A DNA stretch of 5,812 nt from Enterobacteriaceae bacterium (GCA_022712475.1 JALAGK010000174.1:1-5812), one strand, 5' to 3'. Positions 1 through 5,812 are shown, counted from the first letter of the stretch. The notes: a model not told the origin generated them from the sequence alone. Program-made: numbers and translations.

Positions 1-1516
1 GTCAAAAAAGATATACTTTAGTCTGGTTTCTGCTTTTATGGCTATTATTGTCACGGCGTATTTCGTTATCGATAGCCAGAAAAAGACAATTCATAAGTCA
101 TACTCAGATATTGCCAGTAACTTTATCGATAGCGTTGCGATATTGTATATTGATCACTTTATTCATTTACTTGAAAGCAAGATAACCTTAACAAGTCGTG
201 AGTTTGGCCAGAACCACGTTTTCAACCGTTATTTTTATGACGAGGGCAAAACCACACTGGCGCACATGATGACGGTGATATCTAACTCACCCGAACTGAA
301 TGCGATCATTCTGGCGGATACGGAGGGTGATTACATCCGTGTGCCTGAAAAGGCGAGTTATGGCAAGAAAGCACCAGAGGAAATTATCAAACGCCCGTGG
401 TTTATTGCAGAGCCTAACTCACCACATCGTATTAAATTCACTGAACCCTATCAGGATAGTGTGACCGGGGTTTCTACTGTTACTGTCTCTGCACCCATTA
501 TTAATACAAAAGGTCGCTTTAACGGTGTGTTGGCCTTTGATATTAACCTGTCGCAGATGAATAAAAGTATGGAGCGCCTGTTACCACCTATCGCAGGCAA
601 TATCGTTTTGCTTTCAGACAGCGGACAGGTTATCGCTGACGACATGGCCGATGTGGAGCCCGAAACCGATGAATATCGCGATATCATGCCAGCATTAAAG
701 AAAAGTAACGGCGTCTGGTATGACGATGAGCGTAAGTTATGGTTTTTTTCCCACCGTTTTGATGGTCCGCGCTGGATGCTGGTTTATAGTGTCGATGCCC
801 GTCTGCTGACGGAGTTAACCTGGAACGAATCCCAAAAAGTTATTTATGGTTTCGCAATTTCATTACTGATTCTTTTGTTCTTTGGCTTCTATTTAAAAAG
901 TAACTGGGACAAGGCACTGATTAAAATTATTGGGCATATCAAAACGGGTGCGCCTAATGGCTGGGGGAACCTGGAAAACATACTGTCAGAAGAAATCAAT
1001 AACACCCGCAAGCGCCAGGATGCCTTAAGGGCAGAGTCGATGCACGATCCGCTGACCGGTGCATCCAACCGTCGCGCCTTTGATAAAGCGCTAGCGGATA
1101 AACTCAGTACCAATACACCTTTCTCGCTGGCGCTGATGGATATTGATAACTTTAAACGGATCAATGATACCTTCGGCCACGTTGTAGGTGATGAGGTTCT
1201 CAAAGGTCTGGTATCTGAGTGTCGTGGCATTTTCGATTTAGTGGGATGCGAAATCTACCGCTATGGTGGGGAAGAATTTGCCATTATCTTCAACCACATG
1301 CCGCCTGAACATGCCTGGGCATTACTGGAAAAATGTCGACTCAGCATCAGAAATCGTGTGTGGCGTGAAGGCATTGAACGTGTCACGTTTAGCGCGGGGC
1401 TGGGCAGCCGGGTTGACGAAGAGCAAAGTGAGCAGCTCATAGAGCGCATTGATAAGTTGCTCTATCGGGCAAAACAGACGGGCAAAGATAAAATCGTTGT
1501 TTCCGACAGCGTATAA
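1..1516 (+). CDS. Membrane-bound diguanylate cyclase with periplasmic dCache-like sensor (5' end cut by window edge)
   Basis: Predicted to condense two GTP into the second messenger cyclic di-GMP at the inner membrane. The frame is open to the left edge. Base 1 is G and the frame continues as Ser-Lys-Lys-Ile-Tyr, so an ATG with its A and T just outside the window is likely, giving about 505 residues. The first internal ATG (base 38) would cut the first membrane helix in half. Numbering from that Met: helix 1 ends near residue 11; a periplasmic dCache-type domain covers about 30-255, with the R-P-W-F motif at 119-122 and an Asp in AFDINLS at 168; helix 2 is about 268-286; the GGDEF domain is about 330-490, with DPLTG at 337-341, the MDIDNFKRIND metal and nucleotide region at 367-377, and an intact GGEEF active site at 410-414. 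The canonical RxxD inhibitory site is absent: LVGC occupies that position (401-404). No EAL domain is present. It converges with the glycosyltransferase gene. Family assignment is firm; the sensed ligand is unknown. Confidence 0.93.
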   Translation, partial: SKKIYFSLVSAFMAIIVTAYFVIDSQKKTIHKSYSDIASNFIDSVAILYIDHFIHLLESKITLTSREFGQNHVFNRYFYDEGKTTLAHMMTVISNSPELNAIILADTEGDYIRVPEKASYGKKAPEEIIKRPWFIAEPNSPHRIKFTEPYQDSVTGVSTVTVSAPIINTKGRFNGVLAFDINLSQMNKSMERLLPPIAGNIVLLSDSGQVIADDMADVEPETDEYRDIMPALKKSNGVWYDDERKLWFFSHRFDGPRWMLVYSVDARLLTELTWNESQKVIYGFAISLLILLFFGFYLKSNWDKALIKIIGHIKTGAPNGWGNLENILSEEINNTRKRQDALRAESMHDPLTGASNRRAFDKALADKLSTNTPFSLALMDIDNFKRINDTFGHVVGDEVLKGLVSECRGIFDLVGCEIYRYGGEEFAIIFNHMPPEHAWALLEKCRLSIRNRVWREGIERVTFSAGLGSRVDEEQSEQLIERIDKLLYRAKQTGKDKIVVSDSV

Positions 1517-1522
1517 CAAAGA

Positions 1523-1556
1523 CAACGGGGGACCTTACAGTCCCCCGTTCAGCATG
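1523..1556. repeat. Imperfect direct repeat, copy 1 (resembles the 3' end of the neighbouring glycosyltransferase gene)
   Basis: This stretch matches bases 1650-1683 at 27 of 34 positions without gaps. On the minus strand, bases 1555-1535 read Met-Leu-Asn-Gly-Gly-Leu-stop, against Met-Gln-Asn-Gly-Glu-Leu-stop at the true end of the glycosyltransferase. Nothing upstream in that frame resembles the gene, so only the tail is shared. It may be a relic of recombination or duplication, or a shared terminator-like element. Confidence 0.6.
1524..1549. terminator. GC-rich hairpin, possible minus-strand terminator
   Basis: There is a perfect 9-bp stem, AACGGGGGA at 1524-1532 pairing with TCCCCCGTT at 1541-1549, around an 8-base loop. 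On the plus strand no T run follows. On the minus strand it is followed by TTGTC then TTTGTT, a weak T-rich tail, so it could end transcription of the glycosyltransferase, whose stop lies about 110 bases upstream. It lies just after the cyclase stop codon and may also protect that mRNA end. The stem is certain; the terminator role is inferred. Confidence 0.45.
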
Positions 1557-1562
1557 CTGACA

Positions 1563-1592
1563 AAGAAGGAAAAAATGTGGCTTTTCCTTCTT
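1563..1592. other. Intergenic hairpin with an 11-bp purine/pyrimidine stem
   Basis: AAGAAGGAAAA at 1563-1573 is the exact reverse complement of TTTTCCTTCTT at 1582-1592, with an 8-base loop. There is no clear T run after either arm. It sits between the GC-rich hairpin and the T-tailed hairpin and may be part of a compound transcription stop between the two convergent genes. Function is not shown. Confidence 0.4.
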
Positions 1593-1605
1593 AGTGGTAG
1601 CAGGT

Positions 1606-1633
1606 GAAAATCAATGAAGTGATTTTCTTTTTT
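1606..1633 (+). terminator. Probable intrinsic terminator of the diguanylate cyclase gene
   Basis: GAAAATCA at 1606-1613 pairs perfectly with TGATTTTC at 1620-1627 around a 6-base loop, followed at once by six T residues (1628-1633). The position, about 90 bases past the cyclase stop, and the T run fit a plus-strand Rho-independent terminator. The stem is AT-rich, so it is probably weaker than the one after thiH. Confidence 0.6.
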
Positions 1634-1649
1634 GGGGTGTCATCAGTTT

Positions 1650-1683
1650 CAACGGGCGGCTTTACAGCTCCCCGTTTTGCATG
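1650..1683. repeat. Imperfect direct repeat, copy 2 (covers the glycosyltransferase 3' end)
   Basis: This is the second copy of the repeat found at 1523-1556. It contains the last codons and TAA stop of the glycosyltransferase on the minus strand (1682-1662). It also carries a shorter inverted repeat, AACGGG at 1651-1656 with CCCGTT at 1671-1676, followed on the plus strand by TT. The two copies start 127 bases apart in the same orientation. Confidence 0.6.
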
Positions 1684-2672
1684 AGGCGTGCAATGCTTTC
1701 TTCGACTGCGCGTAACGTACGCGGATCGTGACTTTGATGCAGTGCCTCGGTGGCTTTGGTGCCTGTCCACACACTGTCACAGGCTGGGTAATAACGAGCA
1801 CGCAGAGCCGGGGGTATCGCATTGAATAGCGCACGCGTGGGGACGCCAAAACCAGCGGCGATATGTAATGCGCTGGAATCTGCGGTATATAAAAAATTCG
1901 CCCGCGCGATAGCCGCGATAAAACTTAGCGTGTCCTGACAGCGCTGGGTAATGTTGTGGTAATGCGAATATTCCACGTTACCAAAGCCCAGTACCGGCAA
2001 CCTGAAACGCTGGTGGAGGCGTTCAACCAGTGTCTGATGAAAGCGTGGTGGAATGGCGCGCAGTGCAGTACTGGCTTCAGGACAAAACAGCACATACTCA
2101 GGGGCCAGGCGTTCGCTGGGGCGGAGATCGACGCGACGTAGCCAGCGGTTTTGTTTTGCCGCGTCTGGCACTGGCTTCTCATCAATACCGGTATGGCGAT
2201 AAAAAAAGTCGTGCATGTCGAGCGTAGCGAAATCATCGCGAAACAGTTGGTTTCCCATATCGATATACACATCCTGAGGTGCAGGCTCAGGCAACGGTTG
2301 TGGCAGATATGCCAGTACGTCAATGATGCCGCTGTCCAGGGCGAGGCGATAAAGTTGTTCGACAAAATCGGCACAGCGCGCGGGGCGTAGGACGCGTACC
2401 CGTAAATCCGGATACCGCTGGCGCAGGTAATGCAGCACTTCAATGCCTATAACCGAGTCGCCAAGCGTCACGCCCATACCGTTCACGAGCGTTAACGTGT
2501 GCACGGCGGCAAAATCCAGCTGAAACGGTTGCCGGGCATAGTTCAGCACCGCACCATGCGTCAGCGGTGACAGAGAAGGGTAAGTACAACCTTGTTCAAT
2601 GTCGTAGCTGGCAACCATATTACGTTCGCTCAGCAAGCTGCCGGGGAAATGAAGAAGGGTGTGGGTGTCCAT
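1662..2672 (-). CDS. GT9-like glycosyltransferase (ADP-heptose:LPS heptosyltransferase superfamily), substrate unknown
   Basis: Probably a cytoplasmic or membrane-associated GT-B transferase that moves a sugar from a nucleotide donor, by family resemblance a heptose or other lipopolysaccharide sugar. Numbering from the chosen Met (336 residues): LVNGMGVTLGDSVIG at 62-76 and the following alternation around L80-R97 resemble the N-terminal Rossmann half of GT9 enzymes. FCPEAS at 196-201 lies where the second domain begins. DSSALHIAAGFGVPT at 265-279 is the GT9-type D-S-x(3)-H-x-A-x(3)-G-x-P signature. No signal peptide or membrane helix is evident. The frame stays open up to an ATG at 2783, but that extension would cross the thiH terminator and encodes a basic, unconvincing peptide. 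ATGs at 2708, 2672 and 2618 are candidates, none with a strong Shine-Dalgarno. I chose 2672 because it is free of the hairpin and keeps the N-terminal LLHFPGS segment. It is not part of the thiamine pathway. Superfamily is fairly sure; substrate and start are not. Confidence 0.75.
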   Translation of the reverse strand: MDTHTLLHFPGSLLSERNMVASYDIEQGCTYPSLSPLTHGAVLNYARQPFQLDFAAVHTLTLVNGMGVTLGDSVIGIEVLHYLRQRYPDLRVRVLRPARCADFVEQLYRLALDSGIIDVLAYLPQPLPEPAPQDVYIDMGNQLFRDDFATLDMHDFFYRHTGIDEKPVPDAAKQNRWLRRVDLRPSERLAPEYVLFCPEASTALRAIPPRFHQTLVERLHQRFRLPVLGFGNVEYSHYHNITQRCQDTLSFIAAIARANFLYTADSSALHIAAGFGVPTRALFNAIPPALRARYYPACDSVWTGTKATEALHQSHDPRTLRAVEESIARLMQNGEL

Positions 2673-2706
2673 CGTTTGGCGAATCCGATAACCGGGTCGC
2701 CAGAGC

Positions 2707-2756
2707 ATAAAAGCCGCCGCCGGGCAGGACAAGCGCTTTGTACCTGTCCGGCGGCG
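2707..2756 (-). terminator. thiH: Strong intrinsic terminator at the end of the thi operon
   Basis: Bases 2748-2756 and 2715-2723 form a perfect 9-bp GC stem (CGCCGCCGG with CCGGCGGCG, read on the minus strand). Past one A/C mismatch the stem continues with CAGG/CCTG and, after a bulged T, ACAA/TTGT. The minus strand then reads GC followed by TTTTATG (2712-2706). It begins 10 bases after the thiH stop, as expected for the operon end, and separates thiH transcription from the glycosyltransferase downstream. Confidence 0.85.
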
Positions 2757-2766
2757 TATTTGTGCA

Positions 2767-3891
2767 CTATGTCTGGCGGCCAAGAAAAGGATCCCAGTCT
2801 TTCCATACCGGCTGTAAGCCCGCCAGGCTCAGTGCTTGCGCGACCTGTTCAGGACGGCGGTTGTCATGTGGTAAGAATTGTTCCAGTTCCGGCTGATTAT
2901 CGGCATAGCCGCCAGGCTGGGTTTTAGAAAACGCACTGACGTTATTAATGGCAATCGGTACGACGTTGTCGCGAAATGCCGGAGATTCACGGGTCGAAAG
3001 CGTTAACTCCACCTCGGGTGACAACAGGCGAAAAGCACATATCGCTTGTACCAGCTGACGTTCGTCCATAATCGATGCCGGCTCCACGCCACCTGCGCAC
3101 GGACGCAGGCGCGGGAAGGCCACAGAATAGCGGCTTTGCCAGTAGCGCTTTTGTAGCCACAAAAGATGCTCTGCCACCATAAAGCAGTCGGTACGCCAGC
3201 TGTCGGAAAGACCCGTTAGCGAGCCGAGGCCAATTTTATCGATACCTGCACGTCCGAGCCGATCCGGAGTTTCCAGACGCCAGAAAAAATCCTGCTTGTT
3301 ACCGCGTAGGTGGTGGCGCGCGTAGGTCGCCTCGTGATAGGTCTCCTGGTATACCAGTATGCCGTCCAGTCCGAGCGTTTTGAGTTCTGCATATTCCGCC
3401 TGGGTAAGTGGCTGCACCTCCATTTGTAGCGAGCTGAAGCGGGCGCGAATAGCAGGTAAGTGCTCACGAAAGTAATCCATGCCGACTTTACGTTGATGCT
3501 CGCCGGTAACCAGCAGCAGGTGCTGAAAACCCATTTCACGTAACGCGTCGCATTCACGAGCGATTTCCTGTGTGTCCAGCGTTTTGCGTCTGATGCGGTT
3601 GCTCATGGAAAAGCCGCAGTAGGTACAGTCGTTGGCGCACAGGTTAGAGAGATAAAGTGGCACGTACAGGCCCACCGCATTGCCAAAGCGCTGGCGCGTC
3701 AGGCGCTGGGCCTTCTGCGCCATTGGTTCGAGATAATCTGCCGCTGCGGGTGACAACAGCGCCATCATATCGTCTGGTGTAGGCCTGGCAGAAGAGAGCG
3801 CACGCTCAACGTCCCGTGCACGCTTGCTGTTAATGGTAAGTGTGATGTGGTGCCAGTCCAACTCACGCCAGCGGTCAGTGAAAGTCTTCAC
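2767..3891 (-). CDS. thiH: 2-iminoacetate synthase (tyrosine lyase) ThiH
   Basis: Radical SAM enzyme that cleaves tyrosine to dehydroglycine (2-iminoacetate) and p-cresol. Dehydroglycine supplies the C2-N3 unit of the thiazole to ThiG, with which ThiH is known to form a complex. The 374-residue product is close to the 377 of E. coli and can be aligned along its full length from memory. The [4Fe-4S]-binding CxxxCxxC is C85-x3-C89-x2-C92 in [12 protein letters not shown]. Other conserved segments are [57 protein letters not shown] and [15 protein letters not shown] near the C-terminus. The start is GTG, not ATG: its G, T and G overlap the thiG stop in a 4-base GTGA junction. A GGAG lies 8 bases upstream (3903-3900). 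The stop is TAG and a terminator follows. It is the last thi gene. No missing catalytic residue was seen. Confidence 0.97.
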   Translation of the reverse strand: MKTFTDRWRELDWHHITLTINSKRARDVERALSSARPTPDDMMALLSPAAADYLEPMAQKAQRLTRQRFGNAVGLYVPLYLSNLCANDCTYCGFSMSNRIRRKTLDTQEIARECDALREMGFQHLLLVTGEHQRKVGMDYFREHLPAIRARFSSLQMEVQPLTQAEYAELKTLGLDGILVYQETYHEATYARHHLRGNKQDFFWRLETPDRLGRAGIDKIGLGSLTGLSDSWRTDCFMVAEHLLWLQKRYWQSRYSVAFPRLRPCAGGVEPASIMDERQLVQAICAFRLLSPEVELTLSTRESPAFRDNVVPIAINNVSAFSKTQPGGYADNQPELEQFLPHDNRRPEQVAQALSLAGLQPVWKDWDPFLGRQT

Positions 3892-4658
3892 GGTGCGGAC
3901 TCCAGAAACTGGGTGAGGGGGCTGGAGGCCACCGCGTGATGAAAGCGCGTGCTCTGTCCTGCCAGGGCTGCCATATGGCCAGCCTCGACTGCCAGTCGGA
4001 ACGCCTGCGCCATGCTCACCGGATCGCCAGCGACTGCAATGGCGGTGTTCACCAGCACCGCGTCGGCGCCCATCTCCAGCGCCTCGGCCGCGTGGCTGGG
4101 CGCGCCAATCCCGGCGTCAACCACCACTGGCACGTTTGCCTGCTCAATAATGATTTCCAGAAACGCCCGGGTTTGCAGCCCCTGGCTGGAGCCAATAGGT
4201 GCGCCCAGCGGCATGACGGCCGCGCAGCCTACTTCCTCGAGCCGTTTGCATAGCACCGGATCGGCGCCGCAGTACGGCAGAACCACAAAGCCTTTCTGGA
4301 CCAGAATTTCCGCCGCCTTAAGCGTCTCTACTGGGTCCGGCAGCAGCCAGCGCGCATCCGGGTGGATCTCAAGTTTTACCCAGTTTGTTCCCAGCGCCTC
4401 GCGCGCCAGATGGGCGGCAAAAACCGCTTCATCAGCACAACGCGCGCCCGACGTATTGGGCAACAGAGAGATGCCCAGCGTGTGCAGCGGCTTGAGAATG
4501 GCGTCGTGACGATTGTTCAGATCGACGCGCTTCATTGCCATCGTCACCAGTTGTGAACCGGACGCACGCAATGCGCTGGTCATTACCTCTGGCGAGGCAA
4601 ACTTGCCGGTACCTGTGAACAGGCGTGAAGTAAATGTCTTATCAGCAATCTGTAGCAT
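3888..4658 (-). CDS. thiG: Thiazole synthase ThiG
   Basis: Builds 4-methyl-5-(beta-hydroxyethyl)thiazole phosphate, in its tautomeric precursor form, from 1-deoxy-D-xylulose 5-phosphate, ThiS-thiocarboxylate and dehydroglycine. It is a cytoplasmic TIM-barrel protein. The 256-residue length equals that of E. coli ThiG. K95 in [11 protein letters not shown] is the Schiff-base lysine to the deoxyxylulose phosphate. Other conserved segments are FTGTGKFAS near the N-terminus, [45 protein letters not shown] (given here only as landmarks at about 144-174), [20 protein letters not shown] at about 191-210 and VNTAIAVA. The frame extends 15 codons further upstream, but this Met starts the family-typical MLxIADKTF and has a GGAGG 5 bases before it, while the extension overlaps the thiS tail. 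It is separated from the thiS stop by one base and overlaps thiH by 4, so translation is probably coupled. Confidence 0.97.
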   Translation of the reverse strand: MLQIADKTFTSRLFTGTGKFASPEVMTSALRASGSQLVTMAMKRVDLNNRHDAILKPLHTLGISLLPNTSGARCADEAVFAAHLAREALGTNWVKLEIHPDARWLLPDPVETLKAAEILVQKGFVVLPYCGADPVLCKRLEEVGCAAVMPLGAPIGSSQGLQTRAFLEIIIEQANVPVVVDAGIGAPSHAAEALEMGADAVLVNTAIAVAGDPVSMAQAFRLAVEAGHMAALAGQSTRFHHAVASSPLTQFLESAP

Positions 4659-4659
4659 G

Positions 4660-4860
4660 TCAGCCTCCGGCAATTGCCTGGAACAGCAACAGGGTATCGC
4701 CATCCTGTAAAGTGTGATTCTCCCACTGTTCGCGCGGGAGAATGGTCTGGTTAAGCGCCAGTGCGCTGCCGGGATTGTCCAGCTTCAGCCTTATCAGCAA
4801 CTGCCAGGCGGTCTCGCCCGGCTCGCACGTGTGCGGTACGTCGTTAAGCAGGATTTGCAC
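4660..4860 (-). CDS. thiS: Sulfur carrier protein ThiS
   Basis: Small ubiquitin-like protein whose C-terminal glycine is adenylated by ThiF and converted to a thiocarboxylate, the sulfur donor for ThiG. From a GTG start it has 66 residues, the same as E. coli, beginning QILLND after the initiator, with a central [14 protein letters not shown], then [16 protein letters not shown]. The C-terminal Gly-Gly needed for activation is intact. The reading frame could be extended upstream to 4971, but that extension lies entirely inside thiF in another frame and has no homology. The GTG has GGAGG 5 bases before it and matches the family length. The gene overlaps the thiF 3' end by 17 bases. The codons for the last two glycines (GGA GGC) double as the Shine-Dalgarno of thiG. 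It is diverged from E. coli in its first half but keeps the beta-grasp pattern. Confidence 0.95.
   Translation of the reverse strand: MQILLNDVPHTCEPGETAWQLLIRLKLDNPGSALALNQTILPREQWENHTLQDGDTLLLFQAIAGG
4664..4668 (-). promoter_or_regulatory. thiG: thiG ribosome binding site formed by the thiS Gly-Gly codons
   Basis: The minus strand reads GGAGG, then the 5-base spacer CTGAC, then the thiG ATG. The GGA and the first two bases of GGC are the last two sense codons of thiS, and the spacer contains the thiS TGA stop. This fixes the thiG start and implies tight coupling of the two genes. Confidence 0.8.
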
Positions 4861-5599
4861 AGGCGCCTCCGCAGATCGGGCAGCTCGCCGACCGTTGGCG
4901 AGCAAGGGCACGCCACTGGTGGGCGCGGGCGTCGAACAGGTGCAGGCAGTCGCTACGTACTTCCATCCCACATAAGAGTTTGATGGCCTCCAGCGCCTGA
5001 AGCGTACCCATCACACCCACCACCGGGCCGAGTACGCCCGCGTTACGGCAGTTGCGCTCGGGCTCGCTTTCTTCTGCCCACATACAGCTATAGCAGCCGT
5101 CTTGCCACGGCGGCGTCAGTACCATCATCTGGCCGCCAAAACCCACCGCGCTGGCGCTGATTAACGGCGTGGACTGCGCCACGCAGGCAGCGTTGATGGC
5201 ATGGCGCGTTGCCATGTTATCGGTACAGTCCAGCACCAGGTCCGCTTCACTCACGGCTTGACTCAGCGCCTCGCCAGACAGCCGTTGATGGAGTGCTACC
5301 AGCTGTACCCCAGGATTGAGTTGTTTGAGCCGTTGTTCGGCCGAGCTGGCATTAGGGGAATTAATATCGTCGTTAGTAAACATAATCTGGGGTTGCAGGT
5401 TACTGATGTGCACGCTGTCGTCATCAGCCAGGACGAGCGTACCAATGCCCGCGCCCGCAAGCCACAGAGCCGCTGGAGAGCCAAGCCCGCCGAGACCCAC
5501 TATCAGCACCCGGCTTTGCATCAGCCGCTGCTGGCCTTCTTGCGCGATATCTTCCAGCAGTAGCTGGCGGCTGTAGCGCATAAAATCTGCATCATTCAT
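4844..5599 (-). CDS. thiF: ThiS adenylyltransferase ThiF, with two unusual active-site substitutions
   Basis: E1-like enzyme that uses ATP to adenylate the ThiS C-terminus and takes part in sulfur transfer to it. The 251-residue length equals E. coli ThiF. Seen: R11 in RYSRQLLL, the nucleotide-binding GLGGLG at 35-40, the acidic LADDDS at 57-62, N67, D127 in DCTDN, the conserved C184 in ERNCRNAG (in E. coli the Cys forming an acyl-disulfide with ThiS), and zinc-site cysteines C169, C172, C240 and C243. Odd: the NLQRQ motif reads NLQPQ (P70) and the conserved Lys of the following P-K segment is Asn (N83). By a constant 3-residue offset these equal MoeB R73 and K86, which contact the ATP phosphates. 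The frame is otherwise open and full length, so it is annotated as a gene, possibly with reduced activity. ATG has AGGAG 6 bases upstream. It overlaps thiE by 8 bases and thiS by 17. Confidence 0.95.
   Translation of the reverse strand: MNDADFMRYSRQLLLEDIAQEGQQRLMQSRVLIVGLGGLGSPAALWLAGAGIGTLVLADDDSVHISNLQPQIMFTNDDINSPNASSAEQRLKQLNPGVQLVALHQRLSGEALSQAVSEADLVLDCTDNMATRHAINAACVAQSTPLISASAVGFGGQMMVLTPPWQDGCYSCMWAEESEPERNCRNAGVLGPVVGVMGTLQALEAIKLLCGMEVRSDCLHLFDARAHQWRALARQRSASCPICGGACANPA
4866..4870 (-). promoter_or_regulatory. thiS: thiS ribosome binding site supporting the GTG start
   Basis: GGAGG on the minus strand, 5 bases (CGCCT) before the GTG at 4860. It lies inside the 3' end of thiF and explains how an internal GTG is chosen over the upstream in-frame ATG. 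Confidence 0.75.
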
Positions 5600-5812
5600 C
5601 GCCCGCTCCTGCCAGTGTGAGTAGCTGCTTCGTAGCGGTATGCCAGTCTGCGGCCTGGGTAATGGCGCTCACAACGGCAATACTGCCAACGCCAGTCGCC
5701 AGTACCGATGGCGCACGCTCGAGGCTGATACCGCCGATAGCTACCGTTGGGTAATCGCCCAGTCGTTTAATATGTGCGGCTAGCTGGGCAAGTCCCTGCG
5801 GTGCAGATGGCA
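5592..5812 (-). CDS. thiE: Thiamine phosphate synthase ThiE (C-terminal 72 residues; 5' part beyond the window)
   Basis: Couples the hydroxymethylpyrimidine pyrophosphate with thiazole phosphate to give thiamine phosphate; a cytoplasmic TIM-barrel enzyme of about 211 residues in E. coli. This frame is open to the right edge and ends in TGA at 5594-5592. Visible residues start PSAPQG, followed by [15 protein letters not shown], with the IGG phosphate-binding loop, then [12 protein letters not shown], the second phosphate-contact strand, then TQAADW and a C-terminal AGAGDE that resembles the E. coli tail. The two bases at the edge (TG on the minus strand) fit the Met that precedes PSAP in relatives. 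It overlaps the thiF start by 8 bases (GATGAATGA region), fitting translational coupling. The Shine-Dalgarno of thiF (AGGAG, 5610-5606) lies inside it. No sign of damage in the visible part. Confidence 0.95.
   Translation of the reverse strand, partial: PSAPQGLAQLAAHIKRLGDYPTVAIGGISLERAPSVLATGVGSIAVVSAITQAADWHTATKQLLTLAGAGDE

Noticed and set aside
1550..1559. Perfect 10-base palindrome CAGCATGCTG as an operator site
   Set aside because: It lies after both convergent genes, is not near a promoter and matches no operator I know; short palindromes are expected by chance.
1925..2443. A 172-codon minus-strand frame inside the glycosyltransferase gene
   Set aside because: It overlaps the real frame on the same strand, is Cys/Ile/His-rich in an unnatural way and shows no domain.
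2713..2756. REP/BIME-type repeat element
   Set aside because: The hairpin lacks the REP consensus and has a T run right after a stop codon, so an intrinsic terminator explains it.
3949..4509. A 186-codon open frame on the plus strand opposite thiG
   Set aside because: It is the antisense shadow of a well-conserved gene, with low-complexity Ala/Ser-rich translation and no recognisable family.
4659..4703. N-terminal extension of ThiG by 15 residues
   Set aside because: It is an out-of-frame reading of the thiS tail, and the internal Met matches the usual ThiG start with a good ribosome site.
4861..4971. N-terminal extension of ThiS
   Set aside because: The extra 37 residues are an out-of-frame reading of thiF; the GTG start with its GGAGG gives exactly the usual 66 residues.
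5592..5812. TPP riboswitch (thi box)
   Set aside because: None is visible; in enterics it precedes thiC, which would lie beyond the right edge.

Overview
The window looks like the chromosome of an enterobacterium (order Enterobacterales, probably family Enterobacteriaceae). The thiamine genes lie in the enteric order E-F-S-G-H, and by memory comparison their products are the same length as, or within a few residues of, the E. coli K-12 proteins. They are clearly diverged from E. coli, so I do not name a genus.

Region by region: (1) Bases 1-1516, plus strand: a membrane-bound diguanylate cyclase with a periplasmic dCache-type sensor between two membrane helices and a C-terminal GGDEF domain. 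Its start codon appears to be cut by the left edge. (2) Bases 1517-1661: a short convergent intergenic region with four hairpins and an imperfect 34-base direct repeat. The second repeat copy covers the 3' end of the next gene, so the first copy may be a relic of a similar gene end. (3) Bases 1662-2672, minus strand: an orphan glycosyltransferase resembling the GT9 (heptosyltransferase) group. (4) Bases 2707-2756: a strong intrinsic terminator closing the thiamine operon. (5) Bases 2767-5812, minus strand: thiH, thiG, thiS, thiF and the 3' part of thiE, all overlapping or 1 base apart. The usual first gene, thiC, and any TPP riboswitch would lie beyond the right edge.

The thi genes work together. 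ThiF adenylates and sulfurates the C-terminal Gly-Gly of ThiS. ThiH makes dehydroglycine from tyrosine. ThiG joins deoxyxylulose phosphate, ThiS-thiocarboxylate and dehydroglycine into the thiazole phosphate. ThiE couples this to the pyrimidine to give thiamine phosphate. The diguanylate cyclase and glycosyltransferase have no evident link to thiamine synthesis.

The most notable observation is that ThiF has Pro and Asn where this E1-like superfamily normally has the ATP-contacting Arg and Lys (equivalent to MoeB R73 and K86), while its other key residues are intact. I found no convincing new multi-gene system.
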